Source: Gamsiella multidivaricata (taxonomy: Eukaryota > Mortierellomycota > Mortierellomycetes > Mortierellales > Mortierellaceae). Taken from it: a stretch of DNA of 64,000 bases. Each line of letters opens with the position of its first letter. The first letter of the stretch is position 1. The stretch is from positions 1-64,000 of the forward strand of contig NW_026251719.1 of assembly GCF_025024155.1 (NCBI RefSeq), in the 5' to 3' direction. The position numbers and the translations under genes were made by a program. Positions 1 through 11,044 of the stretch are shown piece after piece. The notes under the pieces were generated by a model, which worked only from the letters and a program-made list of their open reading frames with translations, did not search any database and was not told the DNA's origin.

Positions 1-87
1 TGAGGGGACGAGGGGGACGAGGGGTGAGAGGGCGATGGTTCTCTTTGCGGGCGAAGAGCTGATCTGCAAGGAAGTTGAGGGCGACAT
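1..87 (-). CDS. 5' end of an unidentified protein, cut by the window edge
   Basis: A frame opens with ATG at 87 and stays open for 29 codons to the window edge. The peptide begins MSPSTSLQISSSPAK and is rich in Ser, Pro and Leu, so no family can be recognised. Support comes from context: the minus strand upstream (about 90-980) is strongly CT-rich, the same kind of leader that precedes the well-supported genes in this window (for example those starting at 17526, 21864 and 62347). Without the rest of the gene the call remains tentative. Confidence 0.4.
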   Translation of the reverse strand, partial: MSPSTSLQISSSPAKRTIALSPLVPLVPS

Positions 88-2872
88 GGTTTGTGAAAGA
101 AGAGGATGATATGTACAGGCGAGAGAGGTGTTCAAGAGTGGAGAGGAGTGATTACGATGGGGCTGAACGAAAAGATTAAAGAGATTAAAGGAAGAGAAGT
201 AGGTGGATGGGTAGGGATATGCAGAGACGAGGGAATAATTATATGAAAGTGGGCTCCAGAAAGGTGTGCGATGGGGGCTATTCCTGGAAAATGGCGCGTG
301 TGGACGGTATGTGGGAGGAGCCTCTGTCAGACAAGAAACAAGAAACTAGAAAGGAGGGACCTGTCGAGAAATGAGAGATGAGAAATGATCGGCTTTGGGC
401 TTTGGGGGGTATGGTGCGTGGCGGGGGTGCACAGAGCAGACAGACGACCAAGAGAGCGAATATTTCGAGATGTATAAAAATAGGGAGCAATTGAAATGGA
501 TCGATGGATCTATGGGGCTGCTGCCGATCCAGGGACGACTGAGGGCGAATGGAGCACAGACAGACTAAAGAGCGAAGACGAGACTAAAGCGCCGCAGAGG
601 GGTTTGCTGTGGATGGTGGTGCTGGATATATGAATCTGATCCACATGCGTGATGTCAGGCTGCGGTGCTGTGTGCTGTGTGCTGCGAAGTATGCTGTTGT
701 GTGTTGTGTTGTGTTGTAGTGTGCTGTTGTTGCTGTGTTGCTGTGTTGCTGCTACAACTAGAGGAGCTGTATCGACCGAGGAGTGGGGGGAGTAGTGGAT
801 GAACAGCGGACTGGGTTGAGTATGAAGCAGTACGGTGAGCGTGTGAGAATGAAAACAGTGTAGGAGTGAAAGAGTGGAAGAGAGGAGAGAGAGGAGAGAG
901 AAGAAGAGAAGAGAGAAGAGAAGAACCAAGAGAGGTAAAGAGCGATCAGGGCTCGCCCTCCAAAGATAAAGCGGCTGCACTTGCGGCTAAAAAGGCCCGC
1001 CTGGTTTATCCTCCAGCTCCGTCTGCCGCTGCCGCGTAGACTACTTAGACTACTGGCTACTGACTACTGACTACTGACTACTGACTGCAGTCTAGTCTAT
1101 GTAGACACATTATCAGCACTCTAAAATCAATTCATTCGCCGCATTCATATTCATATTGGGCATCGACAATTGTCCCCATTGTCTACGCAAACACGCCTTC
1201 AATCGACTGGCCGGGTTTCTCGGCCTGCCAATCGCATCCCGCCAATCCAAAATGCTCCTGGCGAATCATCGTGGCGATATTCGTCAGCAAGGTCTCGCGA
1301 GAGGTGGGGAAGAAGCCGGCGAGGCGAGATCTGTACCTATGACATCCTTCCAAATCCCCCATCTACTGCAGACCCCATTCATTCTATGCAATCTACAGAA
1401 CGGCGTTTCCTCAGCATGTAGTCAATCTGGGGTACACTTTTGATCTGTGGGCATCATCATCATCTCCAGGCATCACAATAAGCTGGGGACTCCATGGGAA
1501 ACCTCCGAAGCAAGACCAGCAGAGTCTACGTAGCGCCCCACTCGTACCAGATCGCACGCTTATTTATTTTATTTCTGGGTTTTCTTTTCTGTCAAAAAGG
1601 CAGAACGCTAAATTGTCCAACATCCTCAAAGCATGCTGTTCGGTCGAATTACCGGTATGACTACTACTATTACTACTACACACACACACCCACACACCAT
1701 TTCTCCCGATCGCACTCAATACACTCTGCCATTGAGCGGCAAGCAGAACCCTGCCCTCAGCTTGCCAAGCAGTAACACGGATATGAAACAGCGCAAACGC
1801 AACAAAGAGTCATCATTGTAATCCTGACCACGCAAACGCAGATTCGCTTTGGATATATGATATATGAAAGACAACTTCTTGTTTCCCCCGAGGAATTTTC
1901 TGGATCCACGAAGTGACTGACACACACACACACACGGCATTTTAGATTTCCCTCCAAATCGTGTCTAGTTCACCAAAGCCGGTCGCTTCCTTACATACGA
2001 GGGTTCAATGGAATCAGCTGTGTAGATTAGACTACGTGCAGCGCAGGTGTCTAGGTTAGTCCAGGTGGTGTAATTCTTTTCTTTTTTGTGTTGTCTTCGT
2101 GCCTTGGAGTGATCAAAGGTGCAGGTCAGGGGCAGAGGGTGGACTTGCATCATTGTCGATCAGATCAGTCTAGACAACATGTAATTTGTATTACCGCGAG
2201 ACTCGGTGTATGCTACACAATACACGTACATGGCAGCACCCCCACGAGAGGGAGAGGGGGGGAGCAATGACTACAGGAGTCAACAGGGCAAATGTGCGCA
2301 TGGAAAGGAGCGAGGGCGAATGTTGAGCAAAGGCAGGGTCACAGGCACACAAACACGCTGCCAACTTTGTGGTCACCCATTAATTCTTATCATTAGACCT
2401 TCTGAGCAATTCAGCATTCAGCCTTTTTGTGCACCACACCGCTTAAAAAAATAAAAAAGATTCCAACACACACATTTTAGTCCCACCTGCGGAAAATCAT
2501 TTCGCCTAAGAAAGATAGAATGAGGCACTTTTTCCCTTTTCTTCTTGAGATGTTCCGGGCCCTCCCTCGCCTCTCCGGCAGAAATGCATACACCCTCATA
2601 CACCCTCATCGCCTTCGCAGGAAACATATGCAAAACGCAGGCCATGGCATGGCAGGATAACAAGAGGGTCCGCATGGCGATAGGGGGGAAGAGGGGGGAA
2701 ATGCAAGGCATGGCATTGCTGCCCCCATCAATTGACCCACTGCATGGCAGAATAATTGATCCAGAACGAACTTCATAACACAGCCATAGTCACTTAAGGA
2801 TATGGGGCAGAGGTGGTCTGTATTCGAATGAGTGCGTGATCTTTATTGTCAGAGGAGGACCCGTACCTGCTG
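88..2872. other. Gene-free stretch with low-complexity DNA
   Basis: No gene is supported here. The first 900 bases are GA-rich on the plus strand (CT-rich on minus) and look like the leader or promoter of the gene at the left edge. Short open frames are unconvincing in composition. The stretch includes a 7-bp tandem array at 1057-1087 and a short CA run near 1921-1936. Confidence 0.6.
1057..1087. repeat. 7-bp tandem repeat, about 4.4 copies
   Basis: The unit CTACTGA is repeated four times without mismatch and followed by a partial copy. Imperfect copies of the same word (GACTACT) lie just upstream at about 1038-1055. Confidence 0.85.
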
Positions 2873-5379
2873 TCACTCGCCCATCTGCATTCCAAACGAG
2901 AGTGCAACTCGTGCCGCTAACTCCCGCCTGTCATGCTCCGACATCGACTTGCCTTGTTCTACTTGAGCAACATGCACGGAGAGAAAAAAACGGCTCGTTT
3001 TCGGTTAATTCTTCCGCTGCGCGCCTTGTGTCATCGTCTCTGCGGATTTGTCATATCTTCGTGCTGCGCTAATAATGATTGTATGTACGTACCTCGCAGT
3101 CCCTGCAGCGTCGCAATAGTCTGCGCCATCCCCTCGTCCTCATCAATGCTGGCAAACAGGGCCTGATGCATCGATTTAATGGACTCTTGGTTCGGTGTTG
3201 ATATGCCTTCTGTTGTTGTTGTTATGGTTGTAAAAGGAAATGAAAATAGAAAAACGTGTTAAATATGTACACAGCATTTCAATACGTAAACAAAAAACAA
3301 CAGCGATCCACGTAAACAATGCAGATCCTGAAGATCCGCATGCAGCAACTGCAGATTCTTTTCTCAGGGAACCAACACCTTACCATCAAGGTTAAGGTCC
3401 GCAAAGTCCCGCAACTCCTCTCCTCCAGGCCCCGCCGCCGATACCACATAGTCGCCAAACTCAAACTCGTCGTCACCGTTCGCGTTCAGCTCAAACGAAA
3501 AATCGTCAAGTTCTCCTGATGACTCCTTGCCTCCGGCCTCGGACGACGTCGTCACTGAATCATCCAGGGAATGCCCCAAAAACTTCTTAAATTGCCTCTC
3601 CAAAGTCCGGTCAACGTCAACGGACCGCGATGACTCTTGACTTGACCAGAACTCCATATCATCGTTTTCCAGCGCTTTGATCTCCTGCTCATCTAGATCG
3701 AAATCGTCATCGAACCCGTGTGTACTAGCACTGCTCTTCTTGTCCTGCTGGGATTCAGAAAATGCTCCCATTGTCTGGGTTAATATCCCTGGTCCATGCC
3801 CTGGCGCTGTTGGCGATTTTGATCGGTTGTGCAAATTTAGCTCTGCCAACGCATCGTAGAATGCACGGTCATCATCCACATCGTCCTCATCATCGTCACC
3901 ATCGTCCTCATGATCCAGCATCCCTTCGTGCAATTTGCTCAGGTTGGCTGGGTCAAACCCTGCGAGACTCCTCCTCGGACCATTATCTCTGCAGGATGAA
4001 TCGTAAGTCAAATCCATGTCATCATCATGAAACGACATCATCATACTTCTCTCATGCTGATCCCGCTTCTTGTTGCTCTTCCTCTTTAAGCCATCCCACA
4101 TGTGCGCTGCCAATGCCTCCATGATCCTGTCCAGACCAACATGCTCATCTAGTAGGCGTTTTTATTTTGGGGTAAAGGAGCAAATCGCAAAGAAACCCGG
4201 GTATAAATAAACAGAGTTAATACACACTGCAGAATAAAAAGCAAAAAAAAAAAAAAAGAGCATTTCATATTACCTTGAGTCAAATCGCTTGGCTGATCCT
4301 GGAGGTCAATATATTCGAACCCATTGCCCAGGCACCAGTCGTCGTAGTCTCCAATTATTTCATTGTTGACATGGCTCTCCTGCATCATCTCCTGGGTCCT
4401 CGGTGCACCCGTCGCCACGCATAACGTGATTGAGGGCTCGAATCTTTCTACGAAGGTAAGCCACGGCTTAATATCGTGGAACGTGGACGGCTATGTGTGT
4501 CCAATGAATAAAAAAAAAAAAAAAAAATCGCGACATAGTCAGTAGAGGGATCGACAGACCAAAAACAAAATCATCCAAAGTCCAGTTTTGTACCAACCTC
4601 GTTCTTCGAAAAGCAAAAGATGACCGCCTCAATCACAGCGCCCATCTCGTCCAGCTCTCCTGATACAATCAGTCTCTCGACCTCAGCCCTCCCCTGTGCC
4701 TCGGTTTCGTCGATCCAGAAATCCACCTGAACAGAATAATATTTTGTGTCGATCGTCCATGGGATTGTCACTCCAGAATGGTCCAACTTGGGTCGACCTT
4801 GTGTGAATTGTGACCCTGCAGGAAAACTCGACTCAGGGGTGCTGTTTTGCGAGTCCTGCGAGTCCTGCTGCTGCTGCTGCTGTTTCTGAGGTCGCTGTTG
4901 TTCCTGAGAGGATCCCTCCTGTGTGTTTTGGGACGAAGATGACAAAGACATGGACGATAATGAGGACGGCATAGAAGTTGACATTGGGTCCGACTGGTCA
5001 TCCGCATGATTTGGTGGCGTATGCGCCGAAAAGCCCTGACTGAGCGCACCGTGCTCCTCGACAATCGTTTCCTCGATCGTCGGGACAGGAATCGCAGGCA
5101 GGATCAATGGAGACGAAGGACGGGACTTTGAGACGGAAGTGGTGGGCACGAATCTTGACCCCAAGATCGCTAAGGATGGGCATGAAATGAATCAGCATTT
5201 GAAGAGAATGGCGCTTTGCATCACTTTTTTTTTTCTTTTTTTCTATATATATTTCTCTAGCCAGAAACCGCTAACGACTGCTGCTGCAAGGACATACACT
5301 GGACGAGCGAAAGTTTGCCGACGCCTCTTCTGCCGACAACGAGGATCTTGTTGCGTGATGGGTTGTCGGACGACATCAT
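2873..5379 (-). CDS. Alpha/gamma-adaptin-binding protein p34 family (AAGAB/Irc6-like)
   Basis: Exons: 5379-5298, 5169-4598, 4490-4274, 4148-3384, 3209-3093, 2952-2873; 610 residues, phases consistent at all five introns. The N-terminus (about residues 8-35) has a small-GTPase-like P-loop, GRRGVGKLSLV, joined across intron 1 to SILGSRF. Residues about 165-245 carry the family core around TIPWTIDTKYYSVQVDFWI and DIKPWLTFVERFEPSITLCV. The middle is acidic and disordered; the C-terminus ends with a short conserved helix region (SMSEHDRRELAARVALSF). The family acts as a chaperone for clathrin adaptor AP-1/AP-2 assembly, so a cytosolic trafficking role is inferred. Two ATGs (5379, 5376) are adjacent; an in-frame ATG-like extension upstream to 5439 is possible. 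It is longer than the roughly 315-residue human protein because of the acidic insert. Confidence 0.85.
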
Positions 5380-8274
5380 GGTGTGTTCAAGTGAAGGAAT
5401 GAGTGGAGAGGAGGTTGTGGTGAGGCGGAAAAGGGCCAAAGGGGGGGTTCACAGAAATGAGACGAGACGAGAGTAAGAACCCAAAAAGATCGCATCACGG
5501 CTCTCAGCACTTTCATTTGACCCTGGCTGCGCTCCTTTGATGGCGAATAAAGGTGCAAAAAAAAAAAGATAACTAGAATGTCAAAGACAATCGATGGTCC
5601 GTCTAGCGATATTTAAACAACACACCCCTGGTGTCATCTGAAGCCGCGGACAACAATGGTCAATGGCCGATGGGGATGCTGCAGGGCAAATTGAACAATT
5701 GATTCACTCGCGCATTGTCCTATCATGTCATCCATTCCCGTGCTCCACAGCTGCAGTTCCAAATTATGCATTATCAACATTAGTGCCTGCAATGCCTAAA
5801 TGTATTGTCATAGTTTCATAGGTCGAAGTAGCTGCGCCCTGCTGAGGACTTTTATCGCCGACAGAGGCATCTTTTCCGCCGCCTGCGCATTTTCTCATAA
5901 GCAGCAGACATTCCTCTATTCCCACCAATCTTAATTGACACGCACAACATCATGATTCCAAGCGCATTACTCTACCTGCTTTTGATACTCTCTTTGGAAG
6001 GGGATGAACAATTACAAGACGGCTGTAGGTTCAAAGATGAACGACTCGAGTCGATAGAACGTGCAGCGTACTGGCTCGATCTTGTATGATACCCTCGCCT
6101 GAGGTCGGTCTGACAGGTAGAATCAACTCTGAAGGAAACTCGACAGGTTTCTCGGATACCATGACTTGCTGTGTGACCAAAGGACCGAAGCACACGAAAG
6201 ATCTGGAAGCCCAAACGTGCGCCGACAGTGAATAGAAACGCCACTAAACAGAAAAATAGCCTGACAGCATACAAATCCAACCTGATGAGTCTGAGACCCA
6301 GTCCCAGAACGAGCACAGTCTATCCAGGTTAGAGCATCTTTCATCCCTGCAGCAAACCCATACTGTCTTTTCAGGTCTTTGATATTTTTCCAAGGTGTTT
6401 AAAGTTGATATGAAAAACAACATAGTCGGCAAGCATTTTCAGTGAGCACACGGGAATGCATGAATGCATTCAAGAGTATTGATATGGTGGCACTTCTAGA
6501 CACTTTGAAACGTCCTTTTTACAGCTCCTGTACTGTTTAACCATCTCCATCCACCCAATGCTGGCACTATACTAGTCCTGATGTCTGTGGACACGCCCGA
6601 ACTCTTTTCGTCCACTTGCTAAAGTCGCGACCCCTTCCCCGAGCATGGGAAACATGCCCAGGACCAGTTGACTGGTGGTGCTTCTCAGATTATGGACATG
6701 TTCATGGAAGAAAGTAGGGTCATACGGGTCGATGAAGGTCAATTTCCCTTTTTCCTTACCATTGTGCGCGCGTTCTACCCACGCGTCTCGAGTTCTGACG
6801 TTATTGAAAGGGCTGAAGTGAGATCAAATGGCCCTGAAGCAGGGATTGGCGACCCAAACAGTTCCCTCTTGTCCCAGCGAACGAACGGTCAGGCTGGAAG
6901 CTACTCTGTCCTGATCAGTGGGCAATGGTATCAAGTATGGCGCCTCGTCTATTAGAAAATAAGTTAAACAGCGAGTATTGCTTTGAAGTGGAAGCCATGT
7001 TTACGCAATTGTCGCTTCCATAACATCACGGAGAGTGCGGTCCGTGAGCCTAGCTGCGCCAATCGTACTATCCACTCCATGGTATATAGCGGTCCTGCAA
7101 GCGCTTACAAAATGGGTCGATCTACTGCTCGCACTCCAAGACCCAATTCAGTAGTGTGCGGATTCAGTATACCAGGGCCAACTATCCATCTTTTTCTTCA
7201 GCACTTTAGGATATCATTTCTCTGCTGTCACCTCCTCTTTTTTTTGGATGACAGCAAGGTGTAAAGAAAGGTATAGCAAATATAACGGCCCACAAGCGTT
7301 CGTTGATCTAGGATGTGGCGTGATTGAAGACCTAGAGTAGAGAGTGCATGTGGCATTTATTTTTCACCGCACTGAGGGAACGCAAAGGAGCAGACATGGC
7401 CTGATAAGTTAAATGCTCCCCATCGGCTTACTTCCTTCGGGGGAAAACGAGTGCAACTATTGAAGACTGGTGCGGTTTGTAAATGAAATGTGAGACCGCA
7501 TACATCCTACGGTTGGATTTTTTTTTTTTTTTTTTCAGGAAAGCAATTTGGCTGAATATAAGAAAAATGCTGTGTCCATGCTTACAATTTGCACTCCTTC
7601 GAGTCGTCATTCGTCGTCATACCAATGAACATAGAAGTTGACAGTAATCCAGAAATTGCTCGAGCGCTTTACAAAGCTACATCCTATTTTTTTTTTTTTT
7701 GGTACAAAGTGCTTTTTAATGCCAGGTGGTAGTTGTAGCCTAGACCTTGAACATCCATCCATGCATCCATGCACCCATGAGTTTTAACTGAACAACACAC
7801 AGTAACCTCTGATCAGCTGTTGAGCTGTGTTACAATAGACCAGAGCGCCTGAAGACGAATCGGCATCCTTTTTACCATCCCCGCGGGAAAGGCACGCATG
7901 CACTAAACAAACGATAATCGGTTTAACTGGTCCACCATAGTCTAGGAAGAGAGCAGAGAACAAAAAAAAAATATGTCGTACCAAGGCATGGCGTGCATAC
8001 GCGAACAAAGAAAGAACCAAATACCGCAGAGTATTCTTTCTTGGAACACGCAGGCTAAGCAGTACACCAATTGGAACGCGCCGTAATATCTATAATGTTC
8101 CTACGAGCTACACTACAATGAAAAAGGCAGCGTCTAATGATTAGTCTACACCTTTTATCTCCTCCTCAGTGGCCAGATCATGCGCGATTCAAGATCGCTT
8201 TCAAAACAAACCATTGGTCTGGGTAACAGGGAGAGTGTACGCTCTATGGTCTATGGCTCCATCTCCTCGACGCG
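5380..8274. other. Gene-poor intergenic region
   Basis: About 2.9 kb with only short open frames. The longest candidates (minus 5972-6316, plus 6668-6955, plus 6983-7264) lack either an ATG start or recognisable protein character and no splice pattern links them. T homopolymers occur at about 7518-7538 and 7687-7700. Nothing further is supported. Confidence 0.5.
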
Positions 8275-8280
8275 TATAAA
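8275..8280 (+). promoter_or_regulatory. TATA box of the secreted-peptide gene
   Basis: TATAAA lies 81 bases upstream of the ATG at 8361, followed by a CT-rich leader and an A-rich CACACATCAACC context directly at the start codon. The spacing fits a short 5' leader. Confidence 0.6.
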
Positions 8281-8360
8281 TACTTTCTTTTTTCCTCTTT
8301 GCCCTCTCGTCTCCCTCATATTTACTCCTCCACACACATCATCCCAAGCACACATCAACC

Positions 8361-8579
8361 ATGGTTTCTATCCGCGTCGCCGTCGCCGTCGCCGTCTTGG
8401 CCGTCATGTCCAACGTCTCTGCTATCCCTGCCGCTCCCGCTGTTGCTCCTGAGGCGGTTGCTGCCGGAGATGTTCCTCCCGGCTATGCCTTCTGCACTGA
8501 GCGCCCTACCTACATGGCCTGCTACAACCTCTGCGGTGGTGCTTACTGGTTCATTGCCCCCAAGTGCTGCTGTCAGTAA
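8361..8579 (+). CDS. Small secreted cysteine-rich peptide, 72 residues
   Basis: A single-exon gene. Residues 1-21 form a signal peptide (charged start, an alternating Val/Ala core, likely cleavage after SNVSA). The next 20 residues are Ala/Pro/Val-rich and may be a propeptide or spacer. The C-terminal 30 residues hold six cysteines at 45, 54, 58, 69, 70 and 71 (pattern C-x8-C-x3-C-x10-CCC) and end in CCCQ, enough for three disulfides. A TATA box at 8275 and an AATAAA at 8752 frame the gene. I recognise no family. By size and design it could be an extracellular signal, antimicrobial or effector-like peptide, or a small wall protein; function is not determinable from sequence. It sits alone in gene-poor DNA, a common setting for secreted fungal peptides. 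Confidence 0.75.
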   Translation: MVSIRVAVAVAVLAVMSNVSAIPAAPAVAPEAVAAGDVPPGYAFCTERPTYMACYNLCGGAYWFIAPKCCCQ

Positions 8580-8751
8580 AGTGTTGCCGTTCCTTTATCG
8601 TCCACGCATTGGATATCAAACCGGGCCCAGTCCTCTTCCTAAGCAAGATCGGGAATGTATATTTGGAGTCGAAAAGGGTGTCGAGCTATTGAGGATGCTT
8701 CTAATCAGGAGCTAACCCCACAATCTAGCATGTATAAAAAAAAAAGAATCC

Positions 8752-8757
8752 AATAAA
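8752..8757 (+). terminator. Polyadenylation signal of the secreted-peptide gene
   Basis: AATAAA, about 175 bases after the stop codon at 8577-8579, in an A/T-rich context preceded by TGTATAAAAA. Position and strand fit the 3' end of the small secreted peptide gene. Confidence 0.45.
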
Positions 8758-10048
8758 ACCATCTACATACTATTATTATTAGGGCTAGCGCCTTACACCC
8801 AATGTTTGGTGTGCAGGTGTTGCTTGCTGTAAGAAGACTTTCCTTCCCCCTCCTCCCCCCGTTCGCAAACATTTTGAGACTTTTTTGATCTTTGTCAGCG
8901 ATGATTGTGCTACATATATCGTCCGTTGTCCATGCATATTTGTTTTTGTTTGTTTTTTTTTCTCTTAAATTGAAGGCCCGCCGATACCGCTGGGAAAATC
9001 GGGTTGTTTGCAGTGCACGTCTTATGGAAGGTTGGCATCTAGACCGGGGGTCTTATGGCTGAAGATCTTATGCGACTTTCACAGTAAGTTGACCAGGCAC
9101 AAATGCAGGATGCGGAGAAAATTATCTACTGTATAAGAAAAAAAACAAAACAAAAAAAAAAACGGATTGTTCTGCTCGAAAACAAAACTGCTATCGCGTA
9201 ATGATGCCATCCACAACACAGATCAAAAACGTGCATCGTAAGAAAGAAAACACCTACAGGTGCATATTGCGCGAATCACCAATGTCATCAGTGTATGTGA
9301 TGTAAACATGCTAGGTGATAAGAGATGTTATGTTGAAAAATAAGAGTATCTTTTGCCAGCAGGACCCGAACCATTGATGCTGCTGGCCTTTTAGGCAGCA
9401 TTCAGTAAAGACTCGAACGCTCAATATGTCACTCAAAGTGTTCTAAAGGTCTCATTCCTAGCACGCTCACGATCTTGGGCCTGCAGGCCCCATCGTCTTC
9501 ACGCTAGTGCGAAAAAGCGCGTCTGCTTAAAAATGAACGTATTTTATGCATAGCTCTCTCTTGTTTCTCTCGATTGCAAGCTGCAATAAAATACATGTCC
9601 TCGGAGGTATTGTAGTCGTGAAGAAAATATAGAGCTGATCACGGCTAGAAGAATCTAAGGGATGCATAGAAGGGGTGCAATTGTCAGTGTGGAACCATTG
9701 TCTGAATATGCCTCCCACCAATTGGCAATAGATAATAACAATAACCGTGCCAGTTGTTTGGCCGCTGCCGCAACAAAACCATACCATACTCTGTCTATAC
9801 TTCTTTGTTTCGGTCGAAACGGGTTTACGCGTCTATCTAACCCCATACAGGTTTACACGGCTTCACCACAAACAATGACTACACTCAATGGTCCCACCGA
9901 AGGAAGCGGACTCAAATATGGAAAGATGGACGACAAGCCGTAAAGAAACCGACAAACGCATAAAGATGCATGAAAAGCCATATTGGTTGCTTTGTCGGGC
10001 TTTTCGTATCCACCGAAAAATGGCGGCCTACGAGTCCTTGTAGCTTCG
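8758..10048. other. Intergenic region without a supported gene
   Basis: Short frames only. A small perfect inverted repeat (GCCAGCAG at 9355-9362 and its complement at 9380-9387, 17-nt loop) is present, with no further sign of an RNA gene. The rest shows nothing I can name. Confidence 0.45.
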
Positions 10049-10056
10049 ATTAAAAG
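10049..10056. repeat. Left target-site duplication (ATTAAAAG)
   Basis: The 8-bp word ATTAAAAG directly abuts the left inverted terminal repeat of the element at 10057-10254 and is repeated exactly on the other side at 10255-10262. An 8-bp duplication is the hallmark of hAT-superfamily insertion. Confidence 0.85.
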
Positions 10057-10254
10057 CAGTGATTCTCACCGGTGAATATTTTTTCACCAGTAAACAAAGA
10101 ATCAGTGAAATCCAGTGAAATCCAGTGAAATCCAGTGAAATCCAGTGAAATCCAGTGAAATCCAGTGAAATCCAGTGAAATCCGGTGAAACTCAGTGATA
10201 TAGTATAAAAAAAGTTGTTCACCACGGTTAACCATTCACCGGTGAGAATCACTA
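10057..10254. mobile_element. 198-bp non-autonomous hAT-like MITE
   Basis: The ends are inverted repeats of 21 bp (10057-10077 and 10234-10254) matching at 20 of 21 positions; both contain CAGTGATTCTCACC or its complement, and a CACCGGTG palindrome lies within. Perfect 8-bp direct repeats flank the element, as expected for a hAT transposase insertion. There is no coding capacity, so it must have been moved in trans. The interior is mostly a 10-bp tandem array (10101-10200) whose unit shares CAGTGA with the terminal repeat tip. The near-perfect ends and duplications indicate a recent insertion. Confidence 0.88.
10101..10200. repeat. 10-bp tandem array inside the hAT-like element
   Basis: Ten consecutive 10-bp units: seven perfect copies of TCCAGTGAAA at 10111-10180, with one variant before and two after. 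A 10-bp period places each copy on the same helical face, and the core CAGTGA equals the terminal repeat tip. Confidence 0.95.
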
Positions 10255-10262
10255 ATTAAAAG
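10255..10262. repeat. Right target-site duplication (ATTAAAAG)
   Basis: Exact copy of the 8 bases at 10049-10056, immediately outside the right terminal repeat. Confidence 0.85.
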
Positions 10263-10490
10263 AATAGCAGCAAAACAATGGGTGGAGGGGTATAGAATTA
10301 TTTATTCAAAGATCTACATTATCCGCCGAACGAGTACTATGCATGGTCCAAAAGAACCTATAGCTTGGCATCCAGTGGTAACGGCTGGTTCAGTGCAATA
10401 TCCCGCGGCCGTCATCAATAATGATTGGGCGAAGGACATTGTGCTGTCTTATCGAAAATACCTATTGGACCTAATTAAGGTCAATATGGA

Positions 10491-10905
10491 TTAGTTTATG
10501 CTTGCCAACTGCAAGACATAAAGCAAGTAAAGCGAGAAAAACGCCTCTCTTTTGTCGACAAAGAGTGCAACGCCTTCAAGCATCTCTGGACGCGTATCCA
10601 GGATGTTGGGTCGCATTGCAAGCACAGTGTCTCCAACACTAACCCCATTTTGATTAAGTGTAATGATGAGCGAGTATGAGCGCTCCACAGCCTCTACTTC
10701 CACCCTAAAAGGAGGCCTGCATACTGTAAGGACACCATGCATAGGCTGGAAGCTGCTTCATCTACGAGGCGCAGAAAGTGAACACTCATCCTACCTCATC
10801 GAAAGGAACATCAGCCCTGACAGACACACCCTCCTCAGTCTCGACTTCCAACCCCGAAGGGTACCCAGAACGACTCGATCAGTCGATCCATCGGCCCAAG
10901 ACTGA
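10491..10905 (-). pseudogene. Possible decayed coding sequence
   Basis: On the minus strand, 10742-10491 encodes an 83-residue frame with protein-like composition (contains SYSLIITLNQNGVSVGD and REAFFSLYLLYVL) and a stop at its end. Further upstream, 10880-10797 holds another short coding-like piece (EVETEEGVSVRADVPFDE) followed by a GTAGGA donor-like site. The two pieces cannot be joined in phase with the visible acceptors, and stops interrupt the upstream piece. I recognise no family. A decayed gene in this element-rich area is the simplest reading; two unrelated chance frames cannot be excluded. Confidence 0.25.
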
Positions 10906-11044
10906 TTTCTCCACGAAATGGTGTTGCGCGCTCGCAGAAGCGAATTGACAGGAATGAGAGACACAGAAGGACGCGTGAAGGCATTCTTTTTCTTTCACGA
11001 AATTGATTAAGGAGCGTTTTGGATCTGTGCTGGAGGAAAAACAG

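Noticed and set aside
510..980. 156-codon minus-strand frame
   Set aside because: Composition is a translated CT-rich leader (Leu/Ser/Phe runs), matching upstream leaders of other genes rather than a protein.
3762..4124. His/Pro-rich plus-strand frame
   Set aside because: Antisense shadow of the Asp-rich exon of the AAGAB/Irc6-like gene.
5972..6316. 114-codon minus-strand frame with a hydrophobic N-terminus
   Set aside because: The first codon is GTG, no ATG follows before the hydrophobic part, and no upstream exon could be found.
9355..9387. Hairpin followed by a GGTTCGGGTCC-like word on the minus strand, resembling a tRNA T-arm and B box
   Set aside because: No D-arm, anticodon arm or acceptor pairing can be drawn around it; treated as a simple small inverted repeat.
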